A stretch of DNA of 17,361 bases from an uncultured Clostridia bacterium (GCA_937894515.1 CALCRH010000070.1:1-17361); one strand, 5' to 3'; positions 1-8,096 are shown, counted from the first letter of the stretch. Notes: generated from the sequence alone by a model not told the origin. Numbers and translations: made by a program.

Positions 1-1007
1 CTTGTGACGCTGCAATGATAGAACAGCTCATAAAATTCCGCCGCCTTGGTGCTGAGGTCGTAGTCGGCGTTTTCAGGATAAAGCGCTTTTCCCAGCCATA
101 GAAGTCCCAGACAGCGCTGTACGCCGGGAGGAAAGCCCATCCAGTTGTAGGGCAGGGACGGTGCCTCATAATAGTGCCCCGTCTGCACGGCGGTCAGGGT
201 CTGCCACACCGGGTCGTCAGCCACCTGCGCATAGACACTGTCGGGAGAGAAGATGATGACCTCAGGATCCCACAGCATCAGCTGCTCCATGCTTACCTCG
301 TTGCCGGTGCCCTTGGCAGAAGGGGCATCCACCACCGCCGCGTTATCGGTCAACAGATCCATGACCTCCCCCTGGAAGGAACCTTTGGCGATCACGTTTT
401 GCCCGGCGTCGCCGGTCACGTAGACGGCGCTGACTTTTTCCACGCTGCGTGCCAAGGCGCAGGCGGTATCGTAGGCGTTTTCACAGTAGTTTGCCAGCGG
501 TTCGGCCTGCTCGGAAAGCCCCAGCATGGCGCCCAGGGTGCGGAACGCCTGACCATAGGTGGCAAGGGAAGCATCTATATGGACGGCAGGAATGCCGGTC
601 TCCTCTTGCAGGGCGTTCAGTTCCGCTGCCATAGAGCCCTTTCGTTCACCCACGTCGATAATGACCTGGGCCCCACTTTGCAGAAGACTCTCTAAATTAA
701 GTTCCCCTTTGCCGCCGTAGAGCTGGCCCAGGACAGGCAGGGACAAATAGGCCTCGTCCAGATAGTCTGCGGCGGTATCACGCCAACCATCCGCAAGACC
801 TGCCAGCCGATCCGGGCAGAGAGCAAACAGGGTCAGCTGCCCTGTCAGGCCGGTTACCGCAATCCGTTGGATATCCACAGGAACTTCCACTTCCCGCCCC
901 AGAGAATCGGTAAAAGATCGGGCGTTTTCTTGTATAGGCTGTCCCGCACCGCAGCCGGAGAGGCACAGAACGATCAGTGACAGCATGCAGGATAAAATTC
1001 GTTTCAT
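1..1007 (-). CDS. ABC transporter substrate-binding lipoprotein (FecB/BtuF type), 3' end cut by the window
   Basis: The gene reads off the left edge; about 335 codons are visible and no stop is reached. The start is ATG at 1007, preceded by GGAGGACTGAGAA, so the ribosome binding site lies inside the end of the upstream methyltransferase gene, 3 nt away. The N-terminus (MKRILSCMLSLIVLCLSGCG) is a lipoprotein signal peptide with lipobox LSGC; Cys19 would be lipidated. The mature part begins with a segment typical of periplasmic-binding-protein class III (PF01497): SFTDSLGREVEVP, then QRIAVTG. A late segment (NWMGFPPGVQRCLGLLWLG) resembles the C-terminal lobe of Fe(III)-siderophore, heme and cobalamin binding proteins. 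Only a short tail should be missing, as the family is usually 330-380 residues. With the permease and ATPase upstream it forms a metal-chelate importer. The ligand cannot be read from sequence. The reading frame does not appear as one complete open frame because it leaves the window. Confidence 0.93.
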   Translation of the reverse strand, partial: MKRILSCMLSLIVLCLSGCGAGQPIQENARSFTDSLGREVEVPVDIQRIAVTGLTGQLTLFALCPDRLAGLADGWRDTAADYLDEAYLSLPVLGQLYGGKGELNLESLLQSGAQVIIDVGERKGSMAAELNALQEETGIPAVHIDASLATYGQAFRTLGAMLGLSEQAEPLANYCENAYDTACALARSVEKVSAVYVTGDAGQNVIAKGSFQGEVMDLLTDNAAVVDAPSAKGTGNEVSMEQLMLWDPEVIIFSPDSVYAQVADDPVWQTLTAVQTGHYYEAPSLPYNWMGFPPGVQRCLGLLWLGKALYPENADYDLSTKAAEFYELFYHCSVT

Positions 1008-1010
1008 TTC

Positions 1011-1724
1011 TCAGTCCTCCGGCAGGTCTGCCGCTGCAAACCGCAGGCAGCCCACTTCCCGCTTCTGGGGCAGATACAGGGGAAAATCCTGCCGCCCGGT
1101 TTCCAGCAGGCGGGTTTGCAAGAAGGCATCGGTGATCTCCTCCCTATCGCCCCGGCTGTACAGGGCAAAAAAGCGGCGTGCCTCCTCCAGGCTTCGCAGG
1201 GGCTGTCCCATCTCCAGCGAGAGCGTTTGTCCGATAAAGGGAATTCTCTTTTTCTCCAGCCAGTTTACGGCGTTGGCATAGCTGTCATCGCCCGCCCGGT
1301 ACTCGCCCGGCGTAAATCTGTGATTGACATAATTCTTTTTGAAGAGAAAAACCGTTCCACGGCACTGCTGTTTGGCGATGGGGTGGATCTCCTCCATCTT
1401 TCCAAAAAAAGAAAACACCATAGCTTCATATTTTTCAGTCGGTGTAAAGTCTTTTATATTGCCACTTAAAATATGGATATTCTGCTTATTTCTTGCTTTT
1501 TCCCGCAGCGTTTGCAGGGCAATTTCGCAGCTGTCAACGGCAGTAATATGATTTACATAATTCGATAATTCCAGTGTGAGATACCCCAGTCCGCAACCCG
1601 CATCACAGAGATGGTCTGCCCCTTTGAGGTGCGGAACGATCCACGCGGCAAGGCGTCTGTAATAGTCGCCGTACTCGCTGGCATCGCGCAGAAAACGCAC
1701 CATTTCTTCGTTCCAGACAAACAT
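1011..1724 (-). CDS. Class I SAM-dependent methyltransferase within the ABC importer operon
   Basis: The product is 237 residues. SAM-binding motif I is LCDAGCGLGYLTLEL (about 39-53), followed by the acidic residue of motif II in ITAVDSCEIAL (Asp64), so this is a Rossmann-fold class I methyltransferase. The substrate is not evident. The ATG at 1724 shares its A with the TAA stop of the ATPase gene (TAATG), and the stop at 1011-1013 lies 3 nt before the lipoprotein start. Expression is therefore very probably coupled to the transporter. A methyltransferase between importer genes suggests it acts on the imported chelate, a metallophore or a corrinoid, but that is inference. The C-terminal half has no motif I recognise. 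Confidence 0.88.
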   Translation of the reverse strand: MFVWNEEMVRFLRDASEYGDYYRRLAAWIVPHLKGADHLCDAGCGLGYLTLELSNYVNHITAVDSCEIALQTLREKARNKQNIHILSGNIKDFTPTEKYEAMVFSFFGKMEEIHPIAKQQCRGTVFLFKKNYVNHRFTPGEYRAGDDSYANAVNWLEKKRIPFIGQTLSLEMGQPLRSLEEARRFFALYSRGDREEITDAFLQTRLLETGRQDFPLYLPQKREVGCLRFAAADLPED

Positions 1725-2500
1725 TAGTCTCCCCCTCCCAACTGTGGGACGATCACTGTACCGTTTTCAGTTTCGGCAAAGGTTGTTTCCACACGGTACA
1801 GGGTACGCAGCAGCGCAGTCGTCAGGACATCTTCCGTCTTACCAAATGCGGCCGCCGACCCGTCATGCAGGGCCAGAACGCTGTCGGCAAAGTGCAGGGC
1901 ATGCTGGGGATTGTGGGTGCTGAGCAGAACGGTATAGCCCTGGGCAGTCAGTTCTTTGATCTGCTCCAGAACCCGGAGCTGGTTGCCATAGTCCAAAGAG
2001 GAAGTTGGCTCGTCCAAAATCAAAATCTCCGCCTGCTGGGTCATGGCCCGGGCAATCAGTACCAGCTGCTGTTCACCGCCGGAGAGGCGGGAAAACTGGC
2101 GATGGGCTAGGTCCGCAATTCCCAGGCGGGACAAGGCCGACATAGCAAGGGCAGTATGCTCTTCCTTGGGCTGAGAAAAGGTACCGATCCGGCGGGTAAG
2201 GCCCATCAGCGCCGTATCCAGGACGGTATAGCCGGACGTGGGACGGTGGTTCTGGGGAATATAGGCGATATATTGAGCCAGCTCCCGGGCTGATAAATGC
2301 CGCAGATCGGTACCGTGTACGGAAATCATACCCGAATAGTTGGACAACGACCCAAGAATACAACGGAACAACGTGGATTTGCCTGCGCCATTGGCACCCA
2401 GAACAGCCAGCAGTTCCCCGGATTGCACGGTAAAGCTCACATCACGGAGGATCTCCTGGTTGCCGTAGGAAAAACTGAGATGTTGGACAGAAAGGTTCAT
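1724..2500 (-). CDS. ABC transporter ATPase of the iron-siderophore/cobalamin/heme uptake family
   Basis: The product is 258 residues and complete. Walker A is GANGAGKST (35-43), the Q-loop is in YIPQNHRP (Gln84), the signature is LSGGEQQ (140-146), Walker B is LILDEP (161-166) and the switch histidine is in LLSTHNPQH (His197). Length and motif spacing match FecE/FepC/BtuD-type import ATPases. The start ATG at 2500 overlaps the permease stop as ATGA, and its own stop overlaps the methyltransferase start as TAATG. This is a strict translationally coupled chain. It would energise uptake through the FecCD-type permease encoded immediately upstream. Confidence 0.96.
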   Translation of the reverse strand: MNLSVQHLSFSYGNQEILRDVSFTVQSGELLAVLGANGAGKSTLFRCILGSLSNYSGMISVHGTDLRHLSARELAQYIAYIPQNHRPTSGYTVLDTALMGLTRRIGTFSQPKEEHTALAMSALSRLGIADLAHRQFSRLSGGEQQLVLIARAMTQQAEILILDEPTSSLDYGNQLRVLEQIKELTAQGYTVLLSTHNPQHALHFADSVLALHDGSAAAFGKTEDVLTTALLRTLYRVETTFAETENGTVIVPQLGGGD

Positions 2501-3510
2501 AATGTGTGCTCCTTTCTGGTCATCAGGTAGAGGAAGAACGGGGCGCCGATCAGGGCGGTCAAAATCCCGATGGGGATCTCCGCTGCCAGCAGATTGCGGC
2601 TGACATCGTCACAGAGCAGCAGAAACAGGGCACCCATCAGCATAGAGCACGGCAGCAGGCGGCGGCAGTCACCGCCCACCAGTTTACGGCACAGATGGGG
2701 AATCACCAACCCTACCCAGCCGATCATGCCGCTGACAGATACGCTGGCAGCGGTCAGCATTGTGGCACAAAGCAGGATCACAAGTCGCAGTACGGAGGTG
2801 TTCACCCCCATGGAACGTGCTTCATCCTCCCCTACCGTCAGCAGATTGATCCGCCAGCGCAGCAGAAACAGGGGGATCAGGCCAAAAGCCATGGGGATCA
2901 GGGCAAAGCCCACGTCCCTCCCTTCTGTGCCGTTCAGACTGCCCATCAGCCAATAGGTGATGGCCGGCAGCTGATCGCCGGGATCTGCCACCAGTTTGAT
3001 CCCGGAAGTTCCGGCGGAAAAGAGAGCGCTTACCATCAGCCCTGCCAGCAGCAGGTTCACAATGCGGCTGCCGTGGGTACGGTTTGCCACCAGGTAAACC
3101 AGCCCCACAGAGGCAAGGCTCATCACAAAGGCCAATCCGGCGACACCGAATCGGGGAAAACCCAGCAGAATGGCAAGGCAGGCGCCAAAACAGGCGCCGG
3201 ATGAGGCACCTAAAATATCCGGGGCGGCCATGGGATTGCGAAACACGGTCTGGTAGGCCGTACCCGCAGCAGAAAGTGAACAGCCCACCAAGGAGGCCAG
3301 CAGTACGCGGGGCAGGCGGATATTCCACACGGCAGCAGCCATCGGCGCCGTCCAGGTCTCCCGAATGGGGACTACCCTGGCAAGGAGGATCGCCGCTACC
3401 TGATCCAGCGGAACGCTGTAACGTCCCCAGGCAAGAGACAGCAGCATCAGTACCGGCAGGGCAAGGCCTAACAACACAAGACAGCGATTGGCACGGCGCG
3501 GCAGGGACAT
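2497..3510 (-). CDS. FecCD-family ABC importer permease
   Basis: The product is 337 residues with about ten hydrophobic segments, the family size for a BtuC/FecD-type permease that works as a homodimer. Recognisable elements are GASSGACFGA after the third helix region, the loop IGWVGLVIPHLCRKLVGGD that contacts the ATPase, and the closing segment EIPIGILTALIGAPFFLYLM. The start is ATG at 3510 with an AGGAGGT site 8 nt upstream. It is the first gene of the operon, behind a promoter at 3536-3564. I saw no classical Fur-box palindrome upstream, so iron control is not supported by the sequence. The ligand could be an iron-siderophore, heme or a corrinoid. Confidence 0.96.
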   Translation of the reverse strand: MSLPRRANRCLVLLGLALPVLMLLSLAWGRYSVPLDQVAAILLARVVPIRETWTAPMAAAVWNIRLPRVLLASLVGCSLSAAGTAYQTVFRNPMAAPDILGASSGACFGACLAILLGFPRFGVAGLAFVMSLASVGLVYLVANRTHGSRIVNLLLAGLMVSALFSAGTSGIKLVADPGDQLPAITYWLMGSLNGTEGRDVGFALIPMAFGLIPLFLLRWRINLLTVGEDEARSMGVNTSVLRLVILLCATMLTAASVSVSGMIGWVGLVIPHLCRKLVGGDCRRLLPCSMLMGALFLLLCDDVSRNLLAAEIPIGILTALIGAPFFLYLMTRKEHTL

Positions 3511-3535
3511 GGCGGCACCTCCTTCCTTTTGTTTT

Positions 3536-3564
3536 ATTTTACCGCGTTATTCTGAAAAAAGCAA
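3536..3564 (-). promoter_or_regulatory. Promoter of the ABC importer operon
   Basis: Read on the minus strand: -35 TTGCTT (3559-3564), 17-nt spacer, -10 TAAAAT (3536-3541), followed by a short leader and the AGGAGGT of the permease gene. It is divergent from the HD-RyR promoter, and the two -35 elements lie about 40 bp apart. No clear repressor palindrome overlaps it. Confidence 0.7.
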
Positions 3565-3604
3565 TACGACTTGGGCAAAATGCGGAAGCTGACGATTTCA
3601 CTTG

Positions 3605-3633
3605 TTGCAAATTACGGCAAAATCCTGTATAAT
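3605..3633 (+). promoter_or_regulatory. Strong sigma-A-type promoter of the HD-RyR/SLOG operon
   Basis: -35 TTGCAA (3605-3610), exactly 17 nt, -10 TATAAT (3628-3633). The predicted start of transcription is near 3640, giving a leader of about 90 nt before the ATG at 3730. Confidence 0.8.
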
Positions 3634-3644
3634 AGGGCAACGGT

Positions 3645-3723
3645 GAGCCGTGGGGCTCTCCCTTGGCAGCCGTGCAGTTTTTCTGTACGGCTGTTTGTCT
3701 TTTTTATCAACTGCCAAGGAGGT
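3645..3723 (+). promoter_or_regulatory. Structured leader: terminator-like hairpin and Shine-Dalgarno-sequestering stem
   Basis: A hairpin pairs 3667-3677 with 3683-3693 (11 bp including one G-U; loop TTTTT) and is followed by a T-rich tract ending in six T (3700-3705), so it could stop transcription. Nine bases at 3661-3669 (CCTTGGCAG) are perfectly complementary to 3711-3719 (CTGCCAAGG), which covers half of the AAGGAGGT ribosome binding site (3716-3723). The motif AGCCGT occurs twice (3646-3651 and 3668-3673), so an upstream copy could compete for ACGGCT at 3687-3692 and break the terminator. No ATG-started leader peptide is present. Function is inferred from complementarity only. Confidence 0.5.
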
Positions 3724-3729
3724 ACACCT

Positions 3730-5463
3730 ATGGGTACCAGCAACCTGACACAATTTATTGACGGTTTCTTTGCCGAGCTGGAGATCTATGAAGACATTGC
3801 ACGGGGACATCAGTATAAGGCCTATCTGCAGCAGAGTATTCATCAGTTTTTAGGCCGGGAGACCCAGGACAATGCCTTTGCGGTTTACCGGGCTTTCTTT
3901 GACAGCTATCGGGTGGCTATTGAGGGCAGCAGCAATCCCTTTGCGGACATTGTTGACGTACTGCGGCAATATGAGGCCACCGCCGCCACCCTGATCGACA
4001 AGCAACGGGATCACTTTATCCACTCGGTCAATGTATTTCTGACGGGTTTGAGCATCTATGCCCAGAACAGCAGCTATCAGGAAGCGTTTTTACGCTCTGT
4101 ACCGGAGCCGGAATATCAGAACGCCTATACCACCCGGCACGAGGAATTTTTCTACCGCTGGGGTCTGGCCGCCCTGTTCCACGACATCGGCTATCCGGTG
4201 GAAATTGCCGGCAATCAGCTCAACCGCTTTTTGCGCATTATCGCCTCGGCAGACGGCGGCGAGACCAAGGTGCGGGCAAAGCTCAGCTATGAAAACTTCG
4301 AGGAGCTGAACCGGATCGAGGAGGTTCTTCCAAAGCGGACGTTTACCAAAACCTACTACGATGCCTATGAAAGCTGCTCTTATATCGACCTGCTGAAACC
4401 TCTGGATCTGATGGCTCACCGCATCCATCTCTCTCTGGGCACGGATCTGGAACAGACCAAGGCCGCGCTGAACAACTCCGTGGAGAACATGGCGAAAATA
4501 GGCTTTATTGATCACGGCTATTTCAGCGCCCTGATCGTACTGAAATGGTACGGCTATCTCATTCAAAAATGCAGCTACTGCCCCGAATATCTCTATTGGC
4601 CTGTGGTGGACGCCGCCACGGCGATCCTGCTCCACAACTGGTACAAAAACGGTCTGCAGAAACCGCCGTTTAACCTGCCGCCGCTGTCACCGGAGAAAAA
4701 TCCCATCGCATTCCTGCTGATTTTGTGCGACGAATTGCAGGAGTGGAACCGGGAAGCCAAAGGTATTCTGACCCGCACCTTTACGCTGGCCGAAAGCGTA
4801 AATATCAGTCTGAAAGACGGCTATCTGGGTGTTACCTATGTGACACGCAACGGTCTGCTGCCGGAGGAATTCTGCCGGGAAAAGGAGGAGCTGTTCCACA
4901 CGTTGATCGCCGGAGAGACTATTTTCCCCTGTGGAATTGACGTGGACAACACCTCGTTGGGGCATCTGTCCGGCTTAAAAGAACGACTGCATCACCAGGA
5001 CGGGCGTCCCCTTTTCGAGCAGGTGGAGCGGCTGGCCATTGCCATCCACGCCCGGTACAACGAAAAGCAGATGGAGGATCACCCGGGACAGCCTCTGGTC
5101 TACCCCAAATTTTCCGATCTGCCGGATGATATGAAGTATTCCAATCTTCGTCAGGCACAGGGTATCTACGAGAAATTGGCTCTGGTGGGATATACTCTGG
5201 CTCCTGCCGGACAGCCGGGCGAACTGCGGGAATTTTCCGATGACGTACTGGAATTTCTGGCAGAAAAAGAGCATGAGGCCTGGGTCAGCGAGCGTCTTGC
5301 CTCCGGGTGGACATTGGGCGAAAAAGATGTGGCAAACAAAAAATCCCCCTATCTGATTCCCTATTCACAGCTGTCGGAAGAAATCAAGGACTACGACCGG
5401 GATACCATCCGCAATATCCCGGCTTTGGTCAAACTGATGGGAATGTCTGTATATGAAAACTGA
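3730..5463 (+). CDS. HD-domain protein with C-terminal RyR domain
   Basis: The product is 577 residues from the ATG at 3730, which follows AAGGAGGT with good spacing. The frame stays open upstream, but any earlier start would lie in the leader without a ribosome binding site. The N-terminal part contains an HD-type metal-dependent phosphohydrolase core: His95/His98 in RDHFIHSVN, the paired His151-Asp152 in LAALFHDIGYPVE, His302 in LLHNWYK and Asp334 in LILCDELQEW. The last 70 residues (about 506-575) match the RyR domain of ryanodine receptors and some prokaryotic proteins (PF02026): KEHEAWVSERLASGW, then YLIPYSQLSEEIKDYDR. No membrane helix is apparent. HD proteins often hydrolyse nucleotides or cyclic nucleotides, and prokaryotic RyR domains occur in nucleotide-signalling conflict systems, so a nucleotide-sensing or -degrading role is inferred. 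It overlaps the SLOG-membrane gene by 11 nt, so the two probably act together. Confidence 0.85.
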   Translation: MGTSNLTQFIDGFFAELEIYEDIARGHQYKAYLQQSIHQFLGRETQDNAFAVYRAFFDSYRVAIEGSSNPFADIVDVLRQYEATAATLIDKQRDHFIHSVNVFLTGLSIYAQNSSYQEAFLRSVPEPEYQNAYTTRHEEFFYRWGLAALFHDIGYPVEIAGNQLNRFLRIIASADGGETKVRAKLSYENFEELNRIEEVLPKRTFTKTYYDAYESCSYIDLLKPLDLMAHRIHLSLGTDLEQTKAALNNSVENMAKIGFIDHGYFSALIVLKWYGYLIQKCSYCPEYLYWPVVDAATAILLHNWYKNGLQKPPFNLPPLSPEKNPIAFLLILCDELQEWNREAKGILTRTFTLAESVNISLKDGYLGVTYVTRNGLLPEEFCREKEELFHTLIAGETIFPCGIDVDNTSLGHLSGLKERLHHQDGRPLFEQVERLAIAIHARYNEKQMEDHPGQPLVYPKFSDLPDDMKYSNLRQAQGIYEKLALVGYTLAPAGQPGELREFSDDVLEFLAEKEHEAWVSERLASGWTLGEKDVANKKSPYLIPYSQLSEEIKDYDRDTIRNIPALVKLMGMSVYEN

Positions 5464-7045
5464 TCGAAAACTGCCCCTCATCGTGGGCGTGACCGGACAC
5501 CGGCATCTGCGCCGGGAGGATGTGCCGATCCTTGCCCGTGCTGTTCGGGGAGAACTGAAAAAACTGCAAAAAGCTTATCCACACACCCCCATAAAACTGC
5601 TGTGCAGTTTTGCTGAGGGCGGCGATCAGCTGTGCGCGCAGGAGGCACAGAGGCTGGGCATCGGTCTGATCGGTACACTGCCAATGGAACGGGAAGAATT
5701 CCGCAAGGATTTTTCCGGTTTGGCGTTGCAGACCTTTGATGAACTGTGCGATGCCGCAGAAGAACTGGTGGTGCCGCCCTTTACCGAAACGGCGCCGGAA
5801 GTTCCCGACCGGGATTTTCTGTATCGCCAATGCGGTATCTACGTCTCTGCCCACTGTCACGTTCTGCTGGCTCTGTGGGACGGTGCAGACGGTACCGGAA
5901 ACGGCTGCGGTACCGCTGAGGCGGTGGCTTTTATGACCTGCAACGACTACGAAAGCCCGGCTTTTATTCCCCTGCATCCGGACGACGGCGCTGTGCTCCA
6001 CATTATGACGCCCCGGCAGGGTGCTGCCGGAGAAGCCGGTGCTGTTGCGTTTTTGGGAAATGCGGAGCGGTTTCACGCTGCGGCAAAGCAGGCCGATGAC
6101 TTTAACCGTCAGGCAGACAAGCTGGCAGACAAGCAGTATTTGTCTCTTCTGCCGGAGAAAAAAGATGCCATCACCGAAAGAATGGCCGCCTGCTACGCCG
6201 CAGCAGACGATTTGAGCATGAAAAATGCCGCCCATTATCGCCGCATTATGGCGATTCTGGCGGTGTTGGAAACCGTACTGGCGGTATCATTCCTGCTCTA
6301 TGACGAGGCGGATGTCTACTGGCTGCTTCTGGTCTGCGGTGCCATGCTGGTGTGTATGTTTGCCTGCAATGCCTGGGCAAAACATCTGAAATGTCACCAG
6401 CGGTATCTTCACTACCGTGTACTGGCGGAATCTCTGCGGGTACAGATCTTCCTGCGCCACGCCGGCTGCGCTGCCGAGGTGGCAGAGCTGATGCCCTGGT
6501 CCCAGCAGGAATCCACCTCCTGGATCCGCAAGGCGCTTGCCGCCGCCGTCATCGGTCCTTTTCCCGGTGAAAAACACGATGTACGGGAATACTGGCTGCA
6601 GGATCAGTTGGATTATCATGTGCGGGCACAGAAAAAAACCGCTGCACAGCTACGGAAAAATGACGGCATCGTCCGGGTTGCTCTGGTGGTCACGATTGCT
6701 CTCTATTTGGGAATGCTGGGCTTTGAGATCTTCTGCGGCGGACTGTTCGGGACGCCTGCCCTTTCCCCGGAAAAGCTGGAACTCTGGCGCTGGGTACTGA
6801 AGCTCTCCGTAGGTGGTTTCTCTGCCGCCACAGTCTTTTCCGCCAATTTCTACGGCAAGCTGTCCCTGCGGCAGAAACTCTGTGACCATATCCGCATGGA
6901 AAAATTCTATCGGCTCATGCTGAAGCGATTGGAACGATTTGGGCAGACTGACGCCTTTCTAACGGCCTATGCCAAGGAAGAGCTGACAGAAAACAGCAAC
7001 TGGTTCGCCTATCAGCGGGACAATAAGCCGGACATCAGCGTATAA
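5453..7045 (+). CDS. SLOG-like Rossmann domain fused to a four-helix membrane region (SLATT-like)
   Basis: The product is 530 residues. The ATG at 5453 overlaps the end of the HD-RyR gene by 11 nt and has only a weak ribosome binding site, pointing to translational coupling. Residues 1-165 look like a SLOG/LOG-type nucleotide-binding Rossmann domain: IVGVTGHRHL (10-19), then LLCSFAEGGDQLCAQEA, then CHVLLALWDG and a glycine-rich GNGCGTAEAV. Two pairs of membrane helices follow: about 265-285 and 289-307, then 406-427 and 449-468. After each pair comes an amphipathic helix with aromatic and basic residues (YLHYRVLAESLRVQIF; HIRMEKFYRLMLKRLERF). This 2TM-plus-helix pattern resembles SLATT/DUF4231 effectors, which often accompany SLOG domains. 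A ligand-gated membrane effector is inferred. Assignment to a particular SLATT subfamily is not secure. Confidence 0.8.
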   Translation: MKTDRKLPLIVGVTGHRHLRREDVPILARAVRGELKKLQKAYPHTPIKLLCSFAEGGDQLCAQEAQRLGIGLIGTLPMEREEFRKDFSGLALQTFDELCDAAEELVVPPFTETAPEVPDRDFLYRQCGIYVSAHCHVLLALWDGADGTGNGCGTAEAVAFMTCNDYESPAFIPLHPDDGAVLHIMTPRQGAAGEAGAVAFLGNAERFHAAAKQADDFNRQADKLADKQYLSLLPEKKDAITERMAACYAAADDLSMKNAAHYRRIMAILAVLETVLAVSFLLYDEADVYWLLLVCGAMLVCMFACNAWAKHLKCHQRYLHYRVLAESLRVQIFLRHAGCAAEVAELMPWSQQESTSWIRKALAAAVIGPFPGEKHDVREYWLQDQLDYHVRAQKKTAAQLRKNDGIVRVALVVTIALYLGMLGFEIFCGGLFGTPALSPEKLELWRWVLKLSVGGFSAATVFSANFYGKLSLRQKLCDHIRMEKFYRLMLKRLERFGQTDAFLTAYAKEELTENSNWFAYQRDNKPDISV

Positions 7046-7050
7046 CGATA

Positions 7051-7084
7051 ACAATGCCACCTGCCCCATGGCAGGTGGCATTGT
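7051..7084. terminator. Perfect 15-bp hairpin between convergent operons, likely bidirectional terminator
   Basis: Arms 7051-7065 and 7070-7084 are fully complementary around a 4-nt loop (CCAT). It fills most of the 42-nt gap between the SLOG gene stop and the TIR gene stop. The T-tracts on either side are weak, so termination is likely but not ideal. Confidence 0.7.
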
Positions 7085-7087
7085 ATT

Positions 7088-8083
7088 TCACTTCAAAACC
7101 ACGTCAAATCCGGCGTTTTCCGGCAGAGTCACCGGGAACATCTCATAGGGCATATAGACCTCGGCCAGTTTGGGACATTGGGTCAGCACCGTTAAATCGG
7201 AAATATCACCGCTATTCAGCCGCAGTTCCCGCAGATTGGGGAAGTAGGGCAAAATGCTAAAAACTTCCTGATCGCAGTAGTCCAGCTCGATGGAATCCCA
7301 CTCCCAGAACGTCAATTCGATATAGGGGTGTTCCGTTCCTTCATCCCATTGCATAAAGCGGTAAAAAGCATCGGCAGCCCGCTCATCGGTAAAGGTGATA
7401 GTATCGTTCAGCTCGCTCTTATCCGTCTGCACAGCGATGGCGCCGGCAATGAGGGAATTGTTCAGGGCAATGTTTTCCTCCTGCTCTGCTTTCAGCCGCC
7501 GGCTCTCTGCCACGGCATCTGCAGAGGTGTCCAGTCCCGGCAGGTAACTGTCAAACCAGCCCTTGTTGAGTCCCAGCAGGCCAACGCCGATAGCCAGTAC
7601 CAACACCGCCGCCACAGCGATCAGCACATTCCACACGGCACCGTGCTTTTGCTTGCCGATGTTCCGCTCATAGCCTGTGCCGTCACCGATATAGGTTTCG
7701 GGCAGGGCGGTCAGCAAGTCCTCCGGCGAGCTGACGTCGACTGCGTTTTTGTCCGTCAGCTTGGGGTGGGCGCTGCCGTCCACAGAATAGCGGAAAACCT
7801 GCTTGCCGCTCTCCACAGTGCGGACGACCTCATTCTCGCAGTTTGGCGAGGCCAGGGAGTTCTTTGAGACAAATACGATGACCGCTTCGGCGGCGCTGAG
7901 ATGATCGGCGATATTTTTCGGCCACTCACTGCCGGGAGCAATGCCCTCATCATACCACACGCGGTACTTTTTATCGAACAGCTCGTTCACCACGGGCAGG
8001 ACTTTTTCGCCGTCCAGGTGGGCATAGCTGACGAAAAGGAAGGGCTTTTTGCCCTCATAGGCAGGTACTAATTTCTGTTCCAT
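7088..8083 (-). CDS. TIR domain - transmembrane helix - leucine-rich repeat protein with intact catalytic Glu
   Basis: The product is 331 residues from ATG 8083, preceded by GGGAGG. The frame extends further upstream but there it overlaps the preceding gene. Residues 13-100 are a TIR domain (TIR_2-like): KPFLFVSYAHLDGEKV, then YRVWYDEGIAPGSEWPKNI, then AVIVFVSKNSLASPNCENEV. Glu85 occupies the position of the catalytic glutamate of NADase TIR domains (S-x-x-C-x-x-E). One membrane helix lies at about 150-172, with Lys/Arg on its N-terminal side and Asp after it, predicting TIR inside and C-terminus outside. A helical region (190-240) and one or two leucine-rich repeats (FPNLRELRLNSGDISDLTVL, 281-300) follow. 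It is the last gene of a three-gene operon of similar proteins, 13 nt after the previous stop. NAD+ cleavage or a cyclic ADP-ribose product is inferred from the family. Confidence 0.85.
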   Translation of the reverse strand: MEQKLVPAYEGKKPFLFVSYAHLDGEKVLPVVNELFDKKYRVWYDEGIAPGSEWPKNIADHLSAAEAVIVFVSKNSLASPNCENEVVRTVESGKQVFRYSVDGSAHPKLTDKNAVDVSSPEDLLTALPETYIGDGTGYERNIGKQKHGAVWNVLIAVAAVLVLAIGVGLLGLNKGWFDSYLPGLDTSADAVAESRRLKAEQEENIALNNSLIAGAIAVQTDKSELNDTITFTDERAADAFYRFMQWDEGTEHPYIELTFWEWDSIELDYCDQEVFSILPYFPNLRELRLNSGDISDLTVLTQCPKLAEVYMPYEMFPVTLPENAGFDVVLK

Positions 8084-8096
8084 GTGCCCACCTCCC

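Noticed and set aside
2506..3204. Plus-strand open frame of 232 codons opposite the permease gene
   Set aside because: It is an antisense shadow rich in Gln/His with no domain signature, while the minus strand encodes a clear FecCD permease.
3511..3600. Fur box upstream of the ABC importer
   Set aside because: No GATAATGATAATCATTATC-like palindrome was found near the promoter.
3571..3729. N-terminal extension of the HD-RyR protein
   Set aside because: The frame is open here but overlaps the promoter and structured leader; the ATG at 3730 has a near-perfect Shine-Dalgarno sequence.
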